A stretch of 64,000 bases of DNA from Vicia villosa. Lineage: Eukaryota > Streptophyta > Magnoliopsida > Fabales > Fabaceae. The stretch covers positions 28,027,915 to 28,091,914 of the forward strand of contig NC_081186.1 in the NCBI RefSeq assembly GCF_029867415.1. The letters run 5' to 3'. Positions within the stretch are counted from its first letter, which is position 1, and every line of letters begins with the position of its first letter. The notes under the pieces are model-generated. The model had not been told where the DNA came from. It was given only the letters and a program-made list of their open reading frames with translations, and did no database searches. A program made the position numbers and the translations under genes. Shown one piece after another: positions 37,366 through 53,700 of the stretch.

Positions 37366-39215
37366 ACTCTCCCCCACTTAGAATATTTTCGTCCTCGAAA
37401 ATCTACTTGACAACACCATCGCAACCAAATCTCGTATCAAATTCTCAAATATCCAAATCGCTTTTGGTAACACTTCAATCACTACTTCTTCGGCACTACA
37501 ACGATTCCGCAAGAACACAAACACATTACTATTCTTATCATATTCACAATAATCTACGACCCAATGCAGCATCATGGCTCATCGCACTTATTCCAACAGT
37601 CTATCAATCCAAATATCAAGATAAATCCTCTTCACAGTCGTATAACAACATTGCAACGCAATGGTTCCGCTGCGCAACTCTGATAATTCTTCTTTAAGTC
37701 ATTGCCTTGTTAAAACTCCGTCAACTGTATGGTTCACAAATTTTCAATCCAACGCAGACTTTCCTTAATACTCATCCCCACATAGTTGGTTCACTTGTTA
37801 CCTCCAAATCTTTCACCTCGCGACATTCAATTGCACAAAACTCACTACTCTGAATTATTCATTTCGTCCAATTCTCACTTAATCACTCCTCTCATCAAGT
37901 TACACAAACTGGTGAGCGGCTAACTTCACGATAAAAATATAAAAATCTTTCCACACTATTAGGACAACAAGACAAATCTATAACATCCAACACGATTTTC
38001 GTTTACCATTAACAATAGATTGAGGGTGATCAGTTCCCCAATTTGTCAACTAGTATCCGACAACCATAGTGGAGTATAAATCGTTGTTACATCATAAGAG
38101 CGTTTTTTTTTCCCACTTAAATCCAATAACACGACATAATCCAATAATTCACTTTGGGTTTTCACAATTCCTATAACTTCTTACTCAATCGATCTTGTCG
38201 ATGAGACACCGATGTCCAAGCATAATACCAAATCTGACTCACAATTACTTAGCAACACACAATCGTCAAACATCTTTAATACCAACATCTCGTCTTCTCA
38301 TTTTAATCATCAACAACAAGTTCTGCTTAACTTCACTTCAGACATTTGCGATAACAACCATTCTTATTCAACAGGCTTACACATTTCCATAAAGGTAGAA
38401 TACAACTTCACCTCTTTGTAGGTTCAAACGGTACGTCCAATTGATACTCGAAACTCAAGATACGAATCTCTGACATTATCCAAATTGCAAACATCGACGT
38501 CAAGCATCGACAATTTTTATGTTATCTCCCAAACTCCTCAAATAACTTCGACAACAACTGCACCCCATCCCAACATCATCACGCCAACTCAATCTATTAC
38601 GGCTACGACAATCATTCTTATAATACATTTCATCTCGTTATCTTTCTGACGCTTCAAACGGAGTTCAAATCAGATATCCGAAACTCAAGCTACGCGCATT
38701 CTCGAGTTCCAACTAGGGTTCGCGATTCACAACACTTCACACATCGACTACGTCCGTTAATCACTTTTGCGAGTCTATCATAAAGTCTACCGCAACTTTA
38801 TCACTTTAACACTTGTCAAACACTGACATTAGACGCAAAGGTTAAACACACCGACAAGTTCTCAGTCCTCAACCGTGCTGAACATCACCACTCTCTAACT
38901 TCTGTCTCCCAAAATTATCCTTAACTTCACATCGTCTTCGACTCTTGGTAACATCCAAAACTCTCAACACCACTTGCATCGTCGCTTGTCGACAGCATAC
39001 CTGACCATCTATTACAATAGAAACATCATCGAGAAGTAAAACTTCTCCCCCACTTGGAAACAAACCAATTCCTGCAACGAAACAAACAAGTTCGGACAGT
39101 GTTTCACACACGTGTCATGTACTAAAGACTAAAACACTGACAACATTCAACTGTCGCACAACTCAACAGACTCGACAACTTGGCCGGACGGACCGACCTG
39201 CTCTGATACCACTAT
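37366..39215 (-). mobile_element. E internal region 2 (1850 bp), non-coding
   Basis: This is a second copy of the E internal region, with the same primer site and polypurine tract positions relative to its LTRs. Every small ORF of copy 1 recurs unchanged, which reflects recent duplication rather than coding constraint. Confidence 0.92.
39200..39211 (-). promoter_or_regulatory. E primer binding site, copy 2
   Basis: TGGTATCAGAGC on the minus strand, four bases inside the LTR 3 edge. A second, equally intact primer site supports duplication of a whole LTR-internal unit. Confidence 0.92.
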
Positions 39216-42807
<3,592 letters not shown>

Positions 42808-42812
42808 CATCC
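42808..42812 (+). repeat. Target-site duplication of E, right copy
   Basis: CATCC directly after GGGCGTTACA, matching 28477-28481. Confidence 0.97.
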
Positions 42813-44353
42813 AACGCGCCAGACAAAGCAGTCCTTACCATGGACTCTCAATCCAACCACACCTGATCAGTATCCTTTTATTTTCTATTTTTTATTTTAA
42901 TTTCTTTGTTAAATTAATTTAAAATAGTTTTAAAAAATCAAAAAATACACAAAAAATATTTTTAGACTTCTAAAATAATATATTATTTTCTGAAATAAAA
43001 ATATTTTATTTTTTTCAAAATTTCAAAATTTTGTATAATTAATTAGTATATATTTATATATTTGCTTCTTAATTATTCTAACCAATCAAAAAAATCATAA
43101 AAAAAATTGTTCTTTGTGTTAAATATTGTTTATATATTATAAACTAATTTTGTACATATTTTGAATAATTTTCTTTTTAGGTTTTAATTATTTGTATAAT
43201 TATTTGCATAATTATGTTTTAATTAGCTTAAATCAATTTCAAATCAATTTCCAAAAATTCCAAAAAAATTAGTTTTGTTTTAAAATTAATTAAAAAATAT
43301 TTTGTACATATTTTAAACTTAATTTCTAGGTTTAAATATATTTTCATCTTTTTTTCTTCATTTTAATTTAATTAATCATGCATTAATTATAATTAAAATA
43401 AATCATAAAAAATCCAAAAACATGCCTTTTATTTTTCTTGCAATTTAAATTCCTAGATAAATGTATAGGATGTCAAATTCATGTAAATAGGCTAGTTTAC
43501 ATTTCCTGCACAATCGATGTAATAGCGCAGATTTACTTTCCGCACTTTACATTTCCGCATTTTAATTTCCAGCAAATATAAACTGCGTGTATGTCAAAGA
43601 TAAAATTGAACCGTTAGATCACTAACTTCAAAGATAAAATATTTGAATACAATCACAATCACACTTGCACCTCTTAAGGTAAATCCCTTCTCATTCTTTT
43701 CAAAATCAAAGTCAAAATTCTACTGTTTCGAGTACAAAATCGAACCTTGCGTTTATATCCGGTGAAAGGATAGATTTTTAAAGGAAATAGGATAAAGACC
43801 TTACAACTCAGGGTAGACCTCCTAGTTTGCTTGCTCAAATCGAAACAAACAAAATTCTCATACACTGTTGTTTTTCAAAACAAAACTTTCAAAAAAGACA
43901 ATACTTTGTATACATCCAAACACGGATTATTACAAAGTTAACGTTCTATTCAAAACATCTTTCGGAAGATAAACAAGCATTTTGTATACATCCACACACG
44001 GATCATTACAAAATTCAATTTACAAAAGTATTTGAAACCACATATGAGCATTCTAAAGCAATTGAAAAGTGATCGAAAAACAAGTGAGCTAAGCAAACTT
44101 AAGAGCCCATGGATAACCATGGATACAAAGGGTGCTAACACCTTCCCTTTGTATAACCTACCCCCTTACCCAGAATTTCTTAAAGGTCTTTTTTCTGTTT
44201 CTTTTATAAACCTTTCCTTAATTGGATAAAATAAAAGGTCGGTGGCGACTCTGTGAATTTTCAAAATGCGAAAGCATTAAGCGATAAAAGAGTCAGTTCA
44301 CGTATCTCTACAGAACAGAGGTATGGCCCGGGATTAAAAAACGGAGGTCCACA
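42808..44353 (+). repeat. D 5' LTR, right part
   Basis: The last 1.55 kb of the D 5' LTR resumes with the second CATCC. It holds the Ogre-typical block GGTGCTAACACCTTCCCTTT near 44132, a marker also found in minus-strand form in A and, degenerate, in B. It ends GGTCCACA just before the primer site. Small ORFs are shared with the 3' LTR because the LTRs are young. Confidence 0.95.
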
Positions 44354-44357
44354 GAAC

Positions 44358-44375
44358 TGGCGACTCTGCTGGGGA
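44358..44375 (+). promoter_or_regulatory. D primer binding site (Arg tRNA type)
   Basis: TGGCGACTCTGCTGGGGA lies four bases after the LTR end. This is the primer site described for Ogre elements, complementary to an Arg tRNA. Confidence 0.85.
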
Positions 44376-45031
44376 AATACTTTCAAAAACAAAATGTTTT
44401 CAAAAGGGGTTACCTTAAGAGAATAGATCACTTCGATGTTTTCAATTGTTTGACTTGATTGCTCTATTTTTCAAAGGTTTGTTTGGGTATTTTGCTTGTG
44501 TGAAAGATTCTAACCCGAATCTCGAGATACCTTAAGTATATGACAATAGACCTAGGAAACTGTACGGCATGTACCGATACGGTTGATCTGGTAGTCATCA
44601 TTAGTGCGATACTTTGGTTTATACTGATGTCCCTTGAAAACGATCAAGGAGTATATTAGGCTTCCGAAATGTCATTAAACACTAATTTGTCTTAGAACCT
44701 TTTTTAGTTGAACTTGACTTGTGGCCTATTAAGTGGCTAGCTTTGAAATTGATTGAAGTTAGTTATCCTCGAGGAATATTTTGATCGGCCGCTCGAGCGC
44801 CGCATTGAGATGTTACTTCCAAGGATCATAGAACCCGAATACTATTCTAGGACAGGTTTTAACCAACTCAACTTCAGTGGGGAGGGTATCACCTATCAGC
44901 TCCATGCAAGCCTTTAAACCTAAGGCTATTGTTTGATTTGTTTTTGTGTGCCACATGTTTGCATCATAAGCATATCATTTTTGCACCAAACACTTCAAGG
45001 ATCAAAGAGTTTACCTTTGTTTTTGCAGCTA
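44376..45031 (+). other. D untranslated leader
   Basis: About 650 bases between the primer site and ORF1 without a recognisable gene. It ends TTTTTGCAG (to 45028) three bases before the ORF1 start, which looks like a splice acceptor. The upstream in-frame ATG at 44933 lies before this acceptor-like site. Confidence 0.6.
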
Positions 45032-46375
45032 ATGGCTCCCGCCACCAAAGATTACATCCGAATTAACATCTCAACGGTACCATCTGAACTAAAAGACTTA
45101 GTGTCAGAATTCCCCAGGAATGTTCAATTCACTGAAAGGCATGGTCACCTACTCCATTTGGTTACCTCAAAATTTGAAGAAGACATGATACGGGTCCTGT
45201 TCCAGTTCTTTGACCCTGAACATCATTGCTTTACCTTTCCTGATTACCAGTTGGTACCCACTTTGGAAGAATTCTCTGAACTAATGGGATTACCTGTTCA
45301 AATTCAATTACCTTTCACTGGTTTAGAAAGGATTCCAAAACCTGAGGTCATTGCTGCTGCTTTACATCTGCGGAAATCAGAAATCGAGTCCAATTGGGAA
45401 ACAAAGAGTGGAGTTAAGGGTTTGCTTACCAAGTTCTTATTGGAAAAGGCTCGACTACTGCTAGAAATCAAAAGTTATCCAGCTTTTGAGGAGGTTATGG
45501 CCCTTTTGATCTATGGGTTGGTTTTATTCCCAAATCCCGATCAGTTCATAAGTGTACACATCATCAACCTTTTCCTAATCCGTAACCCGGTACCAACATT
45601 GCTGGGAGACATTATACATTCTCTACACACTCGTACCATGAAGAAACAAGGAACTCTCATGTGCTGTATACCACTACTGGCTAGGTGGTTTACATTTCAT
45701 CTTCCCCGATCAGTGTTGAGAAATGAACAAAGAATGCAATGGTCTCGCAGGATTATGTCTCTGTCTCATTCAGATATCCGGTGGAACAACTTCTTTCAAA
45801 GAGACATTACTATCATTGATCATTGTGGAGAGTACCCTAATGTACCACTCCTTGGCATCAAAGGAGGCATCACTTACAATCCCTCTTTAGCTCTACGCCA
45901 ATTCGGATATGCAAGGAGCAACGGTCCTCATGACATGATTATCCATGGCATTGTGTTTGATTACGAGAATGATTCTCATAGACACCGACGAAGGTTCATA
46001 CATGCATGGGGCAGTGTCTATAGAATAGAAAGCAAAACTCTGGGACCATGGAATTCTATTCCTATGGAACCCTACCTCAGATGGGTCCGCACTCATGCTC
46101 AGAAACTCCTTATGCCATATCCTGCTGTTCTACCTGTGACTATTGAACCAGAGGTCGAAGGATATGAACCTCAAGTTATTCTACACCCGGACATGCCAAC
46201 TGACCTAGAAGAGTTGCAAAAATCTTGGGTTCAACTCAAAGAGGAAAGAGACACCTTCAAATCATACTGTCAAGACTATGAGAGAAGGATATTGGAGCTC
46301 ACCGGACAGCTTCAAGAAGAACAGCAGATCAACACATTCCTGGGGGCAAAGAGAAAGCGTCCACGGGAGACCTGA
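45032..46375 (+). CDS. Ogre ORF1 protein (plant mobile domain-like), intact
   Basis: An uninterrupted ORF upstream of gag is diagnostic for Ogre. I take the start MAPATKDYIRINIS at 45032 (447 aa). The frame is open further up to 44933, but that extension lies before an acceptor-like TTTTTGCAG. The body (about residues 40-370) resembles the plant mobile domain/DUF7745-type fold seen in transposon-derived plant proteins, with segments such as ARWFTFHLPRSV and LGIKGGITYNPSLALRQFGY. The C-terminal 70 residues are rich in Glu/Gln/Lys with a heptad look (LEELQKSWVQLKEERD), probably a coiled coil, and end in a basic KRKRPRET stretch that could be a nuclear signal. The role of ORF1 is not established. 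Confidence 0.85.
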   Translation: MAPATKDYIRINISTVPSELKDLVSEFPRNVQFTERHGHLLHLVTSKFEEDMIRVLFQFFDPEHHCFTFPDYQLVPTLEEFSELMGLPVQIQLPFTGLERIPKPEVIAAALHLRKSEIESNWETKSGVKGLLTKFLLEKARLLLEIKSYPAFEEVMALLIYGLVLFPNPDQFISVHIINLFLIRNPVPTLLGDIIHSLHTRTMKKQGTLMCCIPLLARWFTFHLPRSVLRNEQRMQWSRRIMSLSHSDIRWNNFFQRDITIIDHCGEYPNVPLLGIKGGITYNPSLALRQFGYARSNGPHDMIIHGIVFDYENDSHRHRRRFIHAWGSVYRIESKTLGPWNSIPMEPYLRWVRTHAQKLLMPYPAVLPVTIEPEVEGYEPQVILHPDMPTDLEELQKSWVQLKEERDTFKSYCQDYERRILELTGQLQEEQQINTFLGAKRKRPRET

Positions 46376-46685
46376 AGGATCATTTATTTTATTTCTGTCT
46401 TGTAAGCCCAAATGAGGCAAAGAAAAAAGAAGCAAAAAAAAAAAAAGAAATAAATTGATTAACTAACGTTTGTTTCTTCTTTAACAAATCTAAACTCTAA
46501 GATCCTTGAAACATTGCACACACATTTTACTTCATGCATTGCATATACATTTCATACATTGCATTCATATACATTGCACATACATTTCATACATTGCATA
46601 CACATGGCATCCCGTCATACACATTGCATAACAGGTTCACATGACGGATTTCTCATCTTCTCGCTGTTTATTTCAGTCAGAAGAG
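46376..46685 (+). repeat. D spacer between ORF1 and gag, CAT-rich repeats
   Basis: This AT-rich non-coding spacer has a poly-A-rich start (46434-46450). From about 46510 to 46630 it has repeated ACATTGCATA and TTTCATACATTGCAT phrases. A TTTATTTCAG acceptor-like sequence lies just before the gag start. Confidence 0.7.
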
Positions 46686-49600
46686 ATGGAATCTGAAATG
46701 AGCATCAAGAATCTCGAAGCACAGAATGCCCAAGTTCAAGTGGCAATTCTGGAACTGGCAAAGGGGCAACAAGAACTGAAAGCCCTGATAATCAAGAAGA
46801 AAAAGAAGCCCAAAGGATCTGTAGGCTTGAGTCACCTGAAAAGGAAGATCAAAATCCCAGTCAAAAAGTTTAAAAAGCCACCGATCCCTGAAACAGTCGG
46901 TGATGATGAACAAGAAGACAATCAAAGCAACCAGGGTTCTGCTAAACCCTCTCTCTCTTCAAATGAAGAAAATGATCATTCTGGGGACGAACCGGATAAT
47001 GAAAAATACCAACAGCTGGAAGACCGTATGAAAGCTATGGAGATACAAAAAATACCTGGCTTAGATTTCAATGATCTGGGGCTCATCTCGGATATTGTTA
47101 TCCCTCCAAAATTCAAAGTTCCTGTCTTTGCAAAATATGATGGAGTTTCTTGCCCGAAACTACATCTGAGATCCTATGTGAGGAAGATACAACCTCATAC
47201 AACAGATAACAAATTGTGGATTCACTTCTTCCAAGAAAGTCTGTCAGGTACACAACTCGAGTGGTACTACCAGCTGGAAAATACCAAGGTTCATACTTGG
47301 GAAGAATTAGCTGCTGCTTTTTACAAACAGTACCAATACAATGCTGATCTTGCACCAACCCGTACTCAACTAAGGGGCATGTCTATGGGACCAAAAGAAA
47401 GTTTCAAAGGATATGCACAAAAGTGGAGAGATATGGCTGGAAGGGTTCAACCACCCTTATCTGATCGCGAACTAGTTGACATGTTCATGGGCACTTTAAC
47501 TGGCCCTTTCTATAGCCATTTGCTGGGAAGCTCATCATCAGGTTTCACTGACCTGATATTGACCGGAGAACGTGTCGAAAGTGGCATTCAAAATGGAAAA
47601 ATTCAAATAGGTTCCTCCTCTGGTACTACAAAAAGGCCCATCAGCGATAGAAATGAGGTCAATGCAACACAAATTCAGAAAAGTCGCAAAAGTGAGCAAC
47701 ATCAATCTGTAGGGGCAGTTCTGATCTCCGCATCTGCACCTCAAAAAGATCAGCAGCCAAAATATACGCATCGACCAGATGCACCAAGAAGAAATTTCAC
47801 CAGAATCAACATGCCAATCTCTCAGGCATTGCAGCACTTGCTAAAAGCAGATCTGATCACCTTAAGAGGTCCTCCAAAGAATGTCAACACTTCCTCTCCA
47901 AATTATCGCCCTGATGCAACATGTGCCTATCACTCAAACTGTCCAGGACATGACGCAGATCACTGCTGGGCCCTGAAAAATAAAATACAAGATATGATAG
48001 ATGCTGGGGAAATTGAGTTCGATCCTCCAGAAACTCCAAATGTCATCACAGCACCTATGCCAAAGCATGACAAAACTGTCAACGCTATCCTGGACACTGT
48101 TTACATCTATGATGTGAACGAATTATCAACTCCACTCTGCGAAGTCAAAGGAAAGCTAATCCGAGCTGGTTACTTCCCAGGATGTGACCCCGACTGCTTT
48201 TACTGCTCCTGCCTGCCCAATGGTTGTGAAAATCTGAGGATGGGAATTCAAAAATGGATGGATCGCCGTATCATTATGTTTGAGAGGCTCCCTTCTACGG
48301 ACGTGCTGTGCAAAGTCTTTGCAAACGGGATGAGAATAGAGGATGCCTCAGTGATCTCCAGCTTACCATTCAAAATCTCTGCCAAGGCTCCATTCAAAAT
48401 TTCTGCTACACTCAAAGTGGCATCAGTAGTCATTGCTAGTCCAACTCCATTTCCATACTCCTCAGACAAAGCTGTCCCATGGGGATATGACACTAATGTT
48501 TATGTTCATGGAATTAAGCAGGGTACCTCGACTGAAGAGACCGCAAAGTTAACTACTCCAACTGTGGGTAATATTGTGGGTACCAGCAAGATCACGAGAA
48601 TTGGAAGAATCTTTTCACCGGAAATTTCTCCAAATGTTGCTGCTGGTCCAGTCCGAGTCCCAGTTCCTAATCAAAATAACAACGCTCGAGGCAAAGAGCC
48701 ACAAGTTGAACAAGTTCAAACCCCGGTGGAGATCACCGCTGAGGATCCGTCAAAGCAAGAAATGGAGGAAATATTGAAAATCATCTGCAAGAGTGATTAC
48801 AATATTGTTGAGCAACTGGGGCACACTGCTTCAAAAATCTCAATGCTATCTCTGCTAAAATATTCAGAAGCTCATGCCAAAGCTCTGATGAAGTTCCTGA
48901 AAGCTGCGCATGTGCCTCAAGAGATCTCAGTCGACCAATTTGAGAATTGTGTTGCCAATCTAACCGTGAGCAATGGTCTCGGTTTCTCTGATGTGGATCT
49001 AACCCCTGCTGGAAAAAATCACAACAAAGCCCTACATATCTCCATTGAATGTAATGGCACCACTCTATCTCATGTGCTAGTAGATAACGGTTCTTCTTTG
49101 AACGTGTTACCGAAAACAGTACTAGAAAAGCTTGACTTCGAAGGAATTGTGTTACAACCAAGTGATGTTGTGGTAAGAGCCTTTGACGGGTCAACCAGAA
49201 CGGTATACGGAAAAGTGAATCTCCCAATCAGAGTGGGTTCTCAGATTTTCGATTCTATCTTTTACGTAATGGAAATTCACCCAGCCTACTCCTGTTTACT
49301 TGGACGCCCTTGGATACATGGGGCAAACGCTGTAACTTCTACCCTGCATCAGAAGTTAAAATATCCAGTAAAAGGAAAGATTGTCACAGTCTATGGCGAA
49401 GAGGAATATGTGGTTAGTCACCTAAGCAATTCCAAATATGTTGAGTTGGAGGACGAATTCATCGAAACTCCATGCCAATCATTTGAGGTGGTCTCCCCAG
49501 ATGTCTCTACCACCAAGCATATTCCTGCTACTCCAACTACAACTATGGCTTCTCTCAAAGATGCCAAAGCCATGATTGAACAGGGTGATTGCACAGTATG

Positions 49601-50458
49601 GGGACAGCTTCCCGATATACCCTACAAGTCTGACAAACTAGGTCTGGGCTATGATAGTGAAGATCAAAAGAATGATCAAAGTCCTTGTTCTGGAGGATTG
49701 ATGTCACACTTTGTCAGCCAAGAAGTAAACGCTATTGAAGATGAAGGAGTGTTCATGAACCATGTCATTCAGCCATATCCAGATGAAATTCCACCTATTT
49801 CCATGGGAATGTGGGATGCTGTGGGAGAACCAAACGGCAGGTATAATTATTAGTATGCCACACCTCAGAATTCTTATATTGCTATGGAAGACCTTACCCC
49901 GACTGGATGGGGTGATCAAATTGGAAATGATCAAATTTTCACAAGTCCCGTCACTGAGCAATATCAAAATACACCCAAAGAAGTATGGGACACGCTAGGA
50001 GAACCCAGCGGCAAATATGACTATATGGTGAAATACTCCGCTCCTCCGAGCTCACAAATTGCCATGGAGGACATTGTCCCAACTGGATGGGATGAACATT
50101 ACGATGACAATTTCGCTCTTGAAAAAGCTAGGGAAATACCAAATAACGAGGGTTGCTTTCTGTCAGCATACACTCCTTATCAGGATGCACAAGTCTCTAT
50201 TCAAAACATCATCCCGACTGCATGGGACGGCCTTATCGAGCATCTCGCTCAGCCAACAGAGATATCTCAGCCTGGGCTCTCGTATCCAGCAGAGTATATC
50301 CCTTATCCCGAAGGATCACCGGCTCATTTTCCCACTAATGAAATCAATGCTGTGGAAGATGAAAAAGACAACTGCAACTGGAACAGCTGGATACTCCCTG
50401 CTCACAACAGTGGATTGAACAACTGGAAAGCTGAGGATGTGATCTCCTTTGACCAGGA
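46686..50458 (+). pseudogene. D gag-protease frame with one in-frame stop
   Basis: I start at MESEMSIKNL (46686); the frame also allows an ATG at 46641. An N-terminal coiled-coil-like part is followed by a capsid-type gag domain (about residues 155-310, with LEWYYQLEN and KESFKGYAQKWRDMAG). A CXXH...H...C zinc-knuckle-like motif lies near residue 412 and a Cys-rich patch near residues 500-520. The aspartic protease has DNGSSLNVLP at about residue 800. A G-patch-like GLGYD follows, then a linker with repeated W-D-LGEP-G and PTGW motifs. A TAG at 49851-49853 interrupts the frame, which continues in the same phase to 50462. The stop lies after protease, so gag and protease can still be made. Splicing at 50458/50459 would link this frame to pol. 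Confidence 0.85.
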
Positions 50459-50718
50459 GTAAATGCCATTTCCTGTTTTCTTTGTGTATATTGTGCAAAG
50501 ATAAAAATGGTTCCTAAACAATCGAACCATGAGCTTGAAAAGCCGTGTGCCTTAGCACACCGGTCCTTCTATAAGGGCTTATCATATCATGATCATGTGC
50601 ATTCAATAAAATCATGGGACGCTTGCATATTTAAATTTTGTGATCCTTTTTCTTTCTTTCTTCGCTTTCTAATAGCTATGTTTTTTTCTTCACACACACT
50701 CACATAATTAACATGCAG
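50459..50718 (+). other. D intron between gag-pro and pol (260 nt)
   Basis: Donor CAGGA/GTAAATG and acceptor AACATGCAG/ACTC enclose a T-rich intron with a candidate branch point TTCTAAT near 50668. Splicing removes the stop at 50460-50462 and joins gag-pro to pol with a split codon (GA + A, Glu), giving a continuous frame into 50825 and beyond. Ogre elements are known for an intron here. These exact sites are read from this sequence. Confidence 0.85.
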
Positions 50719-53700
50719 ACTCACATACACTCTGGATCCAGTCAACAACGATTCTGCTATTGCCCGTCATGACTTTGAAAATCCGATCTACCAAACTGAG
50801 GACGAAAGTGAGGAAGATTGTGAAGTGCCAAGAGAACTTGCAAGGCTGCTAGAACAAGAAGACAAGGCCATACAGCCTCACGATGAGCCAATTGAGGTCA
50901 TCAACTTGGGCAGCAACGAAGAAAAGAAAGAAGCCAAAATAGGGGCTGATTTAGAACACAGCATCAAGCAAAGACTGATTCAAATGCTGCGAGACTACGT
51001 CGAGATATTCGCCTGGTCTTATGAAGATATGCCAGGCCTTGACACGGACATCGTAGTTCATCGCCTGCCAATCAAAGAAGGTAGCACTCCAGTCAAACAG
51101 AAACTACGAAGGAGTAGGCCTGATATGTCAAAAAAGATCAAAGACGAGGTTGAAAAACAGTTCGATGCCGGATTCCTAAAAGTTGTAAGTTATCCTCCTT
51201 GGATAGCTAACATCGTCCCTGTACCTAAAAAAGACGGGAAAGTCAGAATGTGCGTGGACTACAGAGATCTGAACCGGGCAAGCCCCAAAGATGATTTCCC
51301 TCTACCACACATCGATGTACTGGTTGACAATACCGCACAATGCAAGGTATTCTCCTTTATGGACGGATTCTCAGGGTACAATCAAATCAAGATGGCACCC
51401 GAAGACATGGAAAAAACAACCTTCACAACACCCTGGGAACCTTTTGTTACAAAGTAATGCCCTTTGGTCTGAAAAACGCAGGAGCAACCTATCAACGTGC
51501 AATGGTAGCGCTATTTCATGATATGATTCATCAAGAAATAGAGGTGTATGTCGATGACATGATTGCAAAATCCAACACCGAGGAAGAACATTTGGGTCAT
51601 TTACACAAGTTGTTTGACAGACTCAAGAAATACAAGTTGCGACTGAACCCAAATAAATGTACCTTTGGAGTAAGATCCGGCAAACTCTTAGGTTTCATTG
51701 TCAGCAGCAAAGGTATTGAGGTTGATCCCGCCAAGGTTAAAGCCATTCAAGAAATGCCTATACCTCGTACCGAGAAACAAGTCAGAGGATTCTTGGGACG
51801 TCTAAATTACATCGCCCGATTTATTGCCCACATGACTACTACTTGTGTGCCGATCTTCAAACTATTGAAGAAAGATCAAGTGGAAAGGTGGAATGACAAA
51901 TGCCAGTTAGCCTTTGACAAAATCAAAGAATATCTCCAAAAACCTCCAATCTTATTGCCACCTGTGGAAGGCAGACCTCTGATAATGTACCTAATTGTGT
52001 TAGAAGACTCAATGGGGTGTGTACTAGGACAACATGACGAATCCGGCCGAAAGGAACACGCAATCTACTATCTTAGCAAAAAGTTTACCGATTGTGAAAC
52101 AAGATACTCACTACTCGAAAAAACTTGTTGTGCCTTAGCTTGGGCAGCTCGCCGGCTAAGACAGTACATGCTAAATCACACCACTTTCCTAATCTCCAAG
52201 ATGGATCCCATCAAATACGTGTTCCAAAAACCTGCTCTCTCTGGAAGAATAGCGAGATGGAAAATGATCTTAACAGAATATGACATTCAATACACTTCAC
52301 AAAAAGCAATCAAAGGAAGTGTGGTAGCTGATCATCTGGCTCATCAAGCAGTGGATGATTATCAAGCATTGAACTTTGACTTCCCAGACGAAGACATTAT
52401 GCTAGTCAATGACTACAAACAACCAGGACCAGAAGAAGGACCCGAGCCAGGATCCCGGTGGACTATGGTTTTTGACGGAGCTTCTAATGCACTTGGCAAT
52501 GGCATCGGAGCTGTGATCATTTCCCCCGCAGGAAGTTACACACCGTTCACTGCCAGATTATGCTTCAATTGCACTAACAATATAGCCGAATACGAAGCAT
52601 GTATTCTGGGTCTTAAAGCTGCAATCGATCTAAGAATCAAATTCCTGGATGTCTATGGAGACTCGGCCTTGGTAATCTACCAAGTCAAAGGGGAATGGGA
52701 CACGAAGCACCCGAATCTAATTCCTTACAAAGAATATGTGCTGAGTTTGATTCTTTACTTCGAAGAAATCATTTTCGAACACATCCCACGCGAGGAAAAT
52801 CAACTAGCTGATGCTTTAGCTACCATGTCATCCATGTTCAAAGTCAGGTGGGACAACGAGGCGCCTATGATCACCATTTACAGGCAAGATGAACCATCCT
52901 ATTGCAATGAGATCAATACCGAAGGAACCGAGGAAAAACCATGGTTCCATGAAGTAAAAAGATATCTCGAAGCTCAGGAGTACCCCGAAGGGGCATCCAT
53001 TAACGACAGAAAGTTTCTAAGGAGATTTGCTGCCAAATTCTTTCTAAGCAATGGAACCCTATACAAACGCAACCATGACTCGACTTTACTTCGCTGTGTA
53101 AACAAGAAGGAAGCAGAACAGATCATGGAAGAAATACACAATGGTACCTTCGGTACTCATTCCAGTGGACATACAATGGCTAAAAAGATCCTGAGAGCAG
53201 GTTATTACTGGTCTACCATGGAAACAGACTGCCATCATCACTCCCGAACATGTCACAAATGCCAGATATACGCTGACAAAGTACATGTACCTCCAGTTCC
53301 ATTAAGCGTCCTGACGGCTCCTTGGCCTTTTGCAATGTGGGGTATTGATATGATTGGAGAAATCAAACCTACTGCCTCCAACGGACATCGCTTTATCCTG
53401 GTCGCTATTGACTACTTCACAAAGTGGGTAGAAGCAGCTTCATTTGCTTCTGTTACCAAGAATGTGGTGGCCCAGTTCATCAAATACAATCTCATTTGTC
53501 GGTACGGCATCCCTGAACGGATTATCACGGACAATGGCACAAATCTAAACAACAGAATGATTACTGAACTTTGCACACAGTTCAAGATCAAGCATCATAA
53601 TTCTTCTCCATATCGACCAAAGATGAACGGCGCGGTGGAAGCTGCCAACAAGAACATCAAGAAAATCATACAAAAAATGACAGTAACCTACAAAGACTGG

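Noticed and set aside
46641..46685. Upstream ATG for D gag (46641)
   Set aside because: Possible, but it lies before an acceptor-like TTTATTTCAG; the ATG at 46686 opens the part that looks like gag protein.
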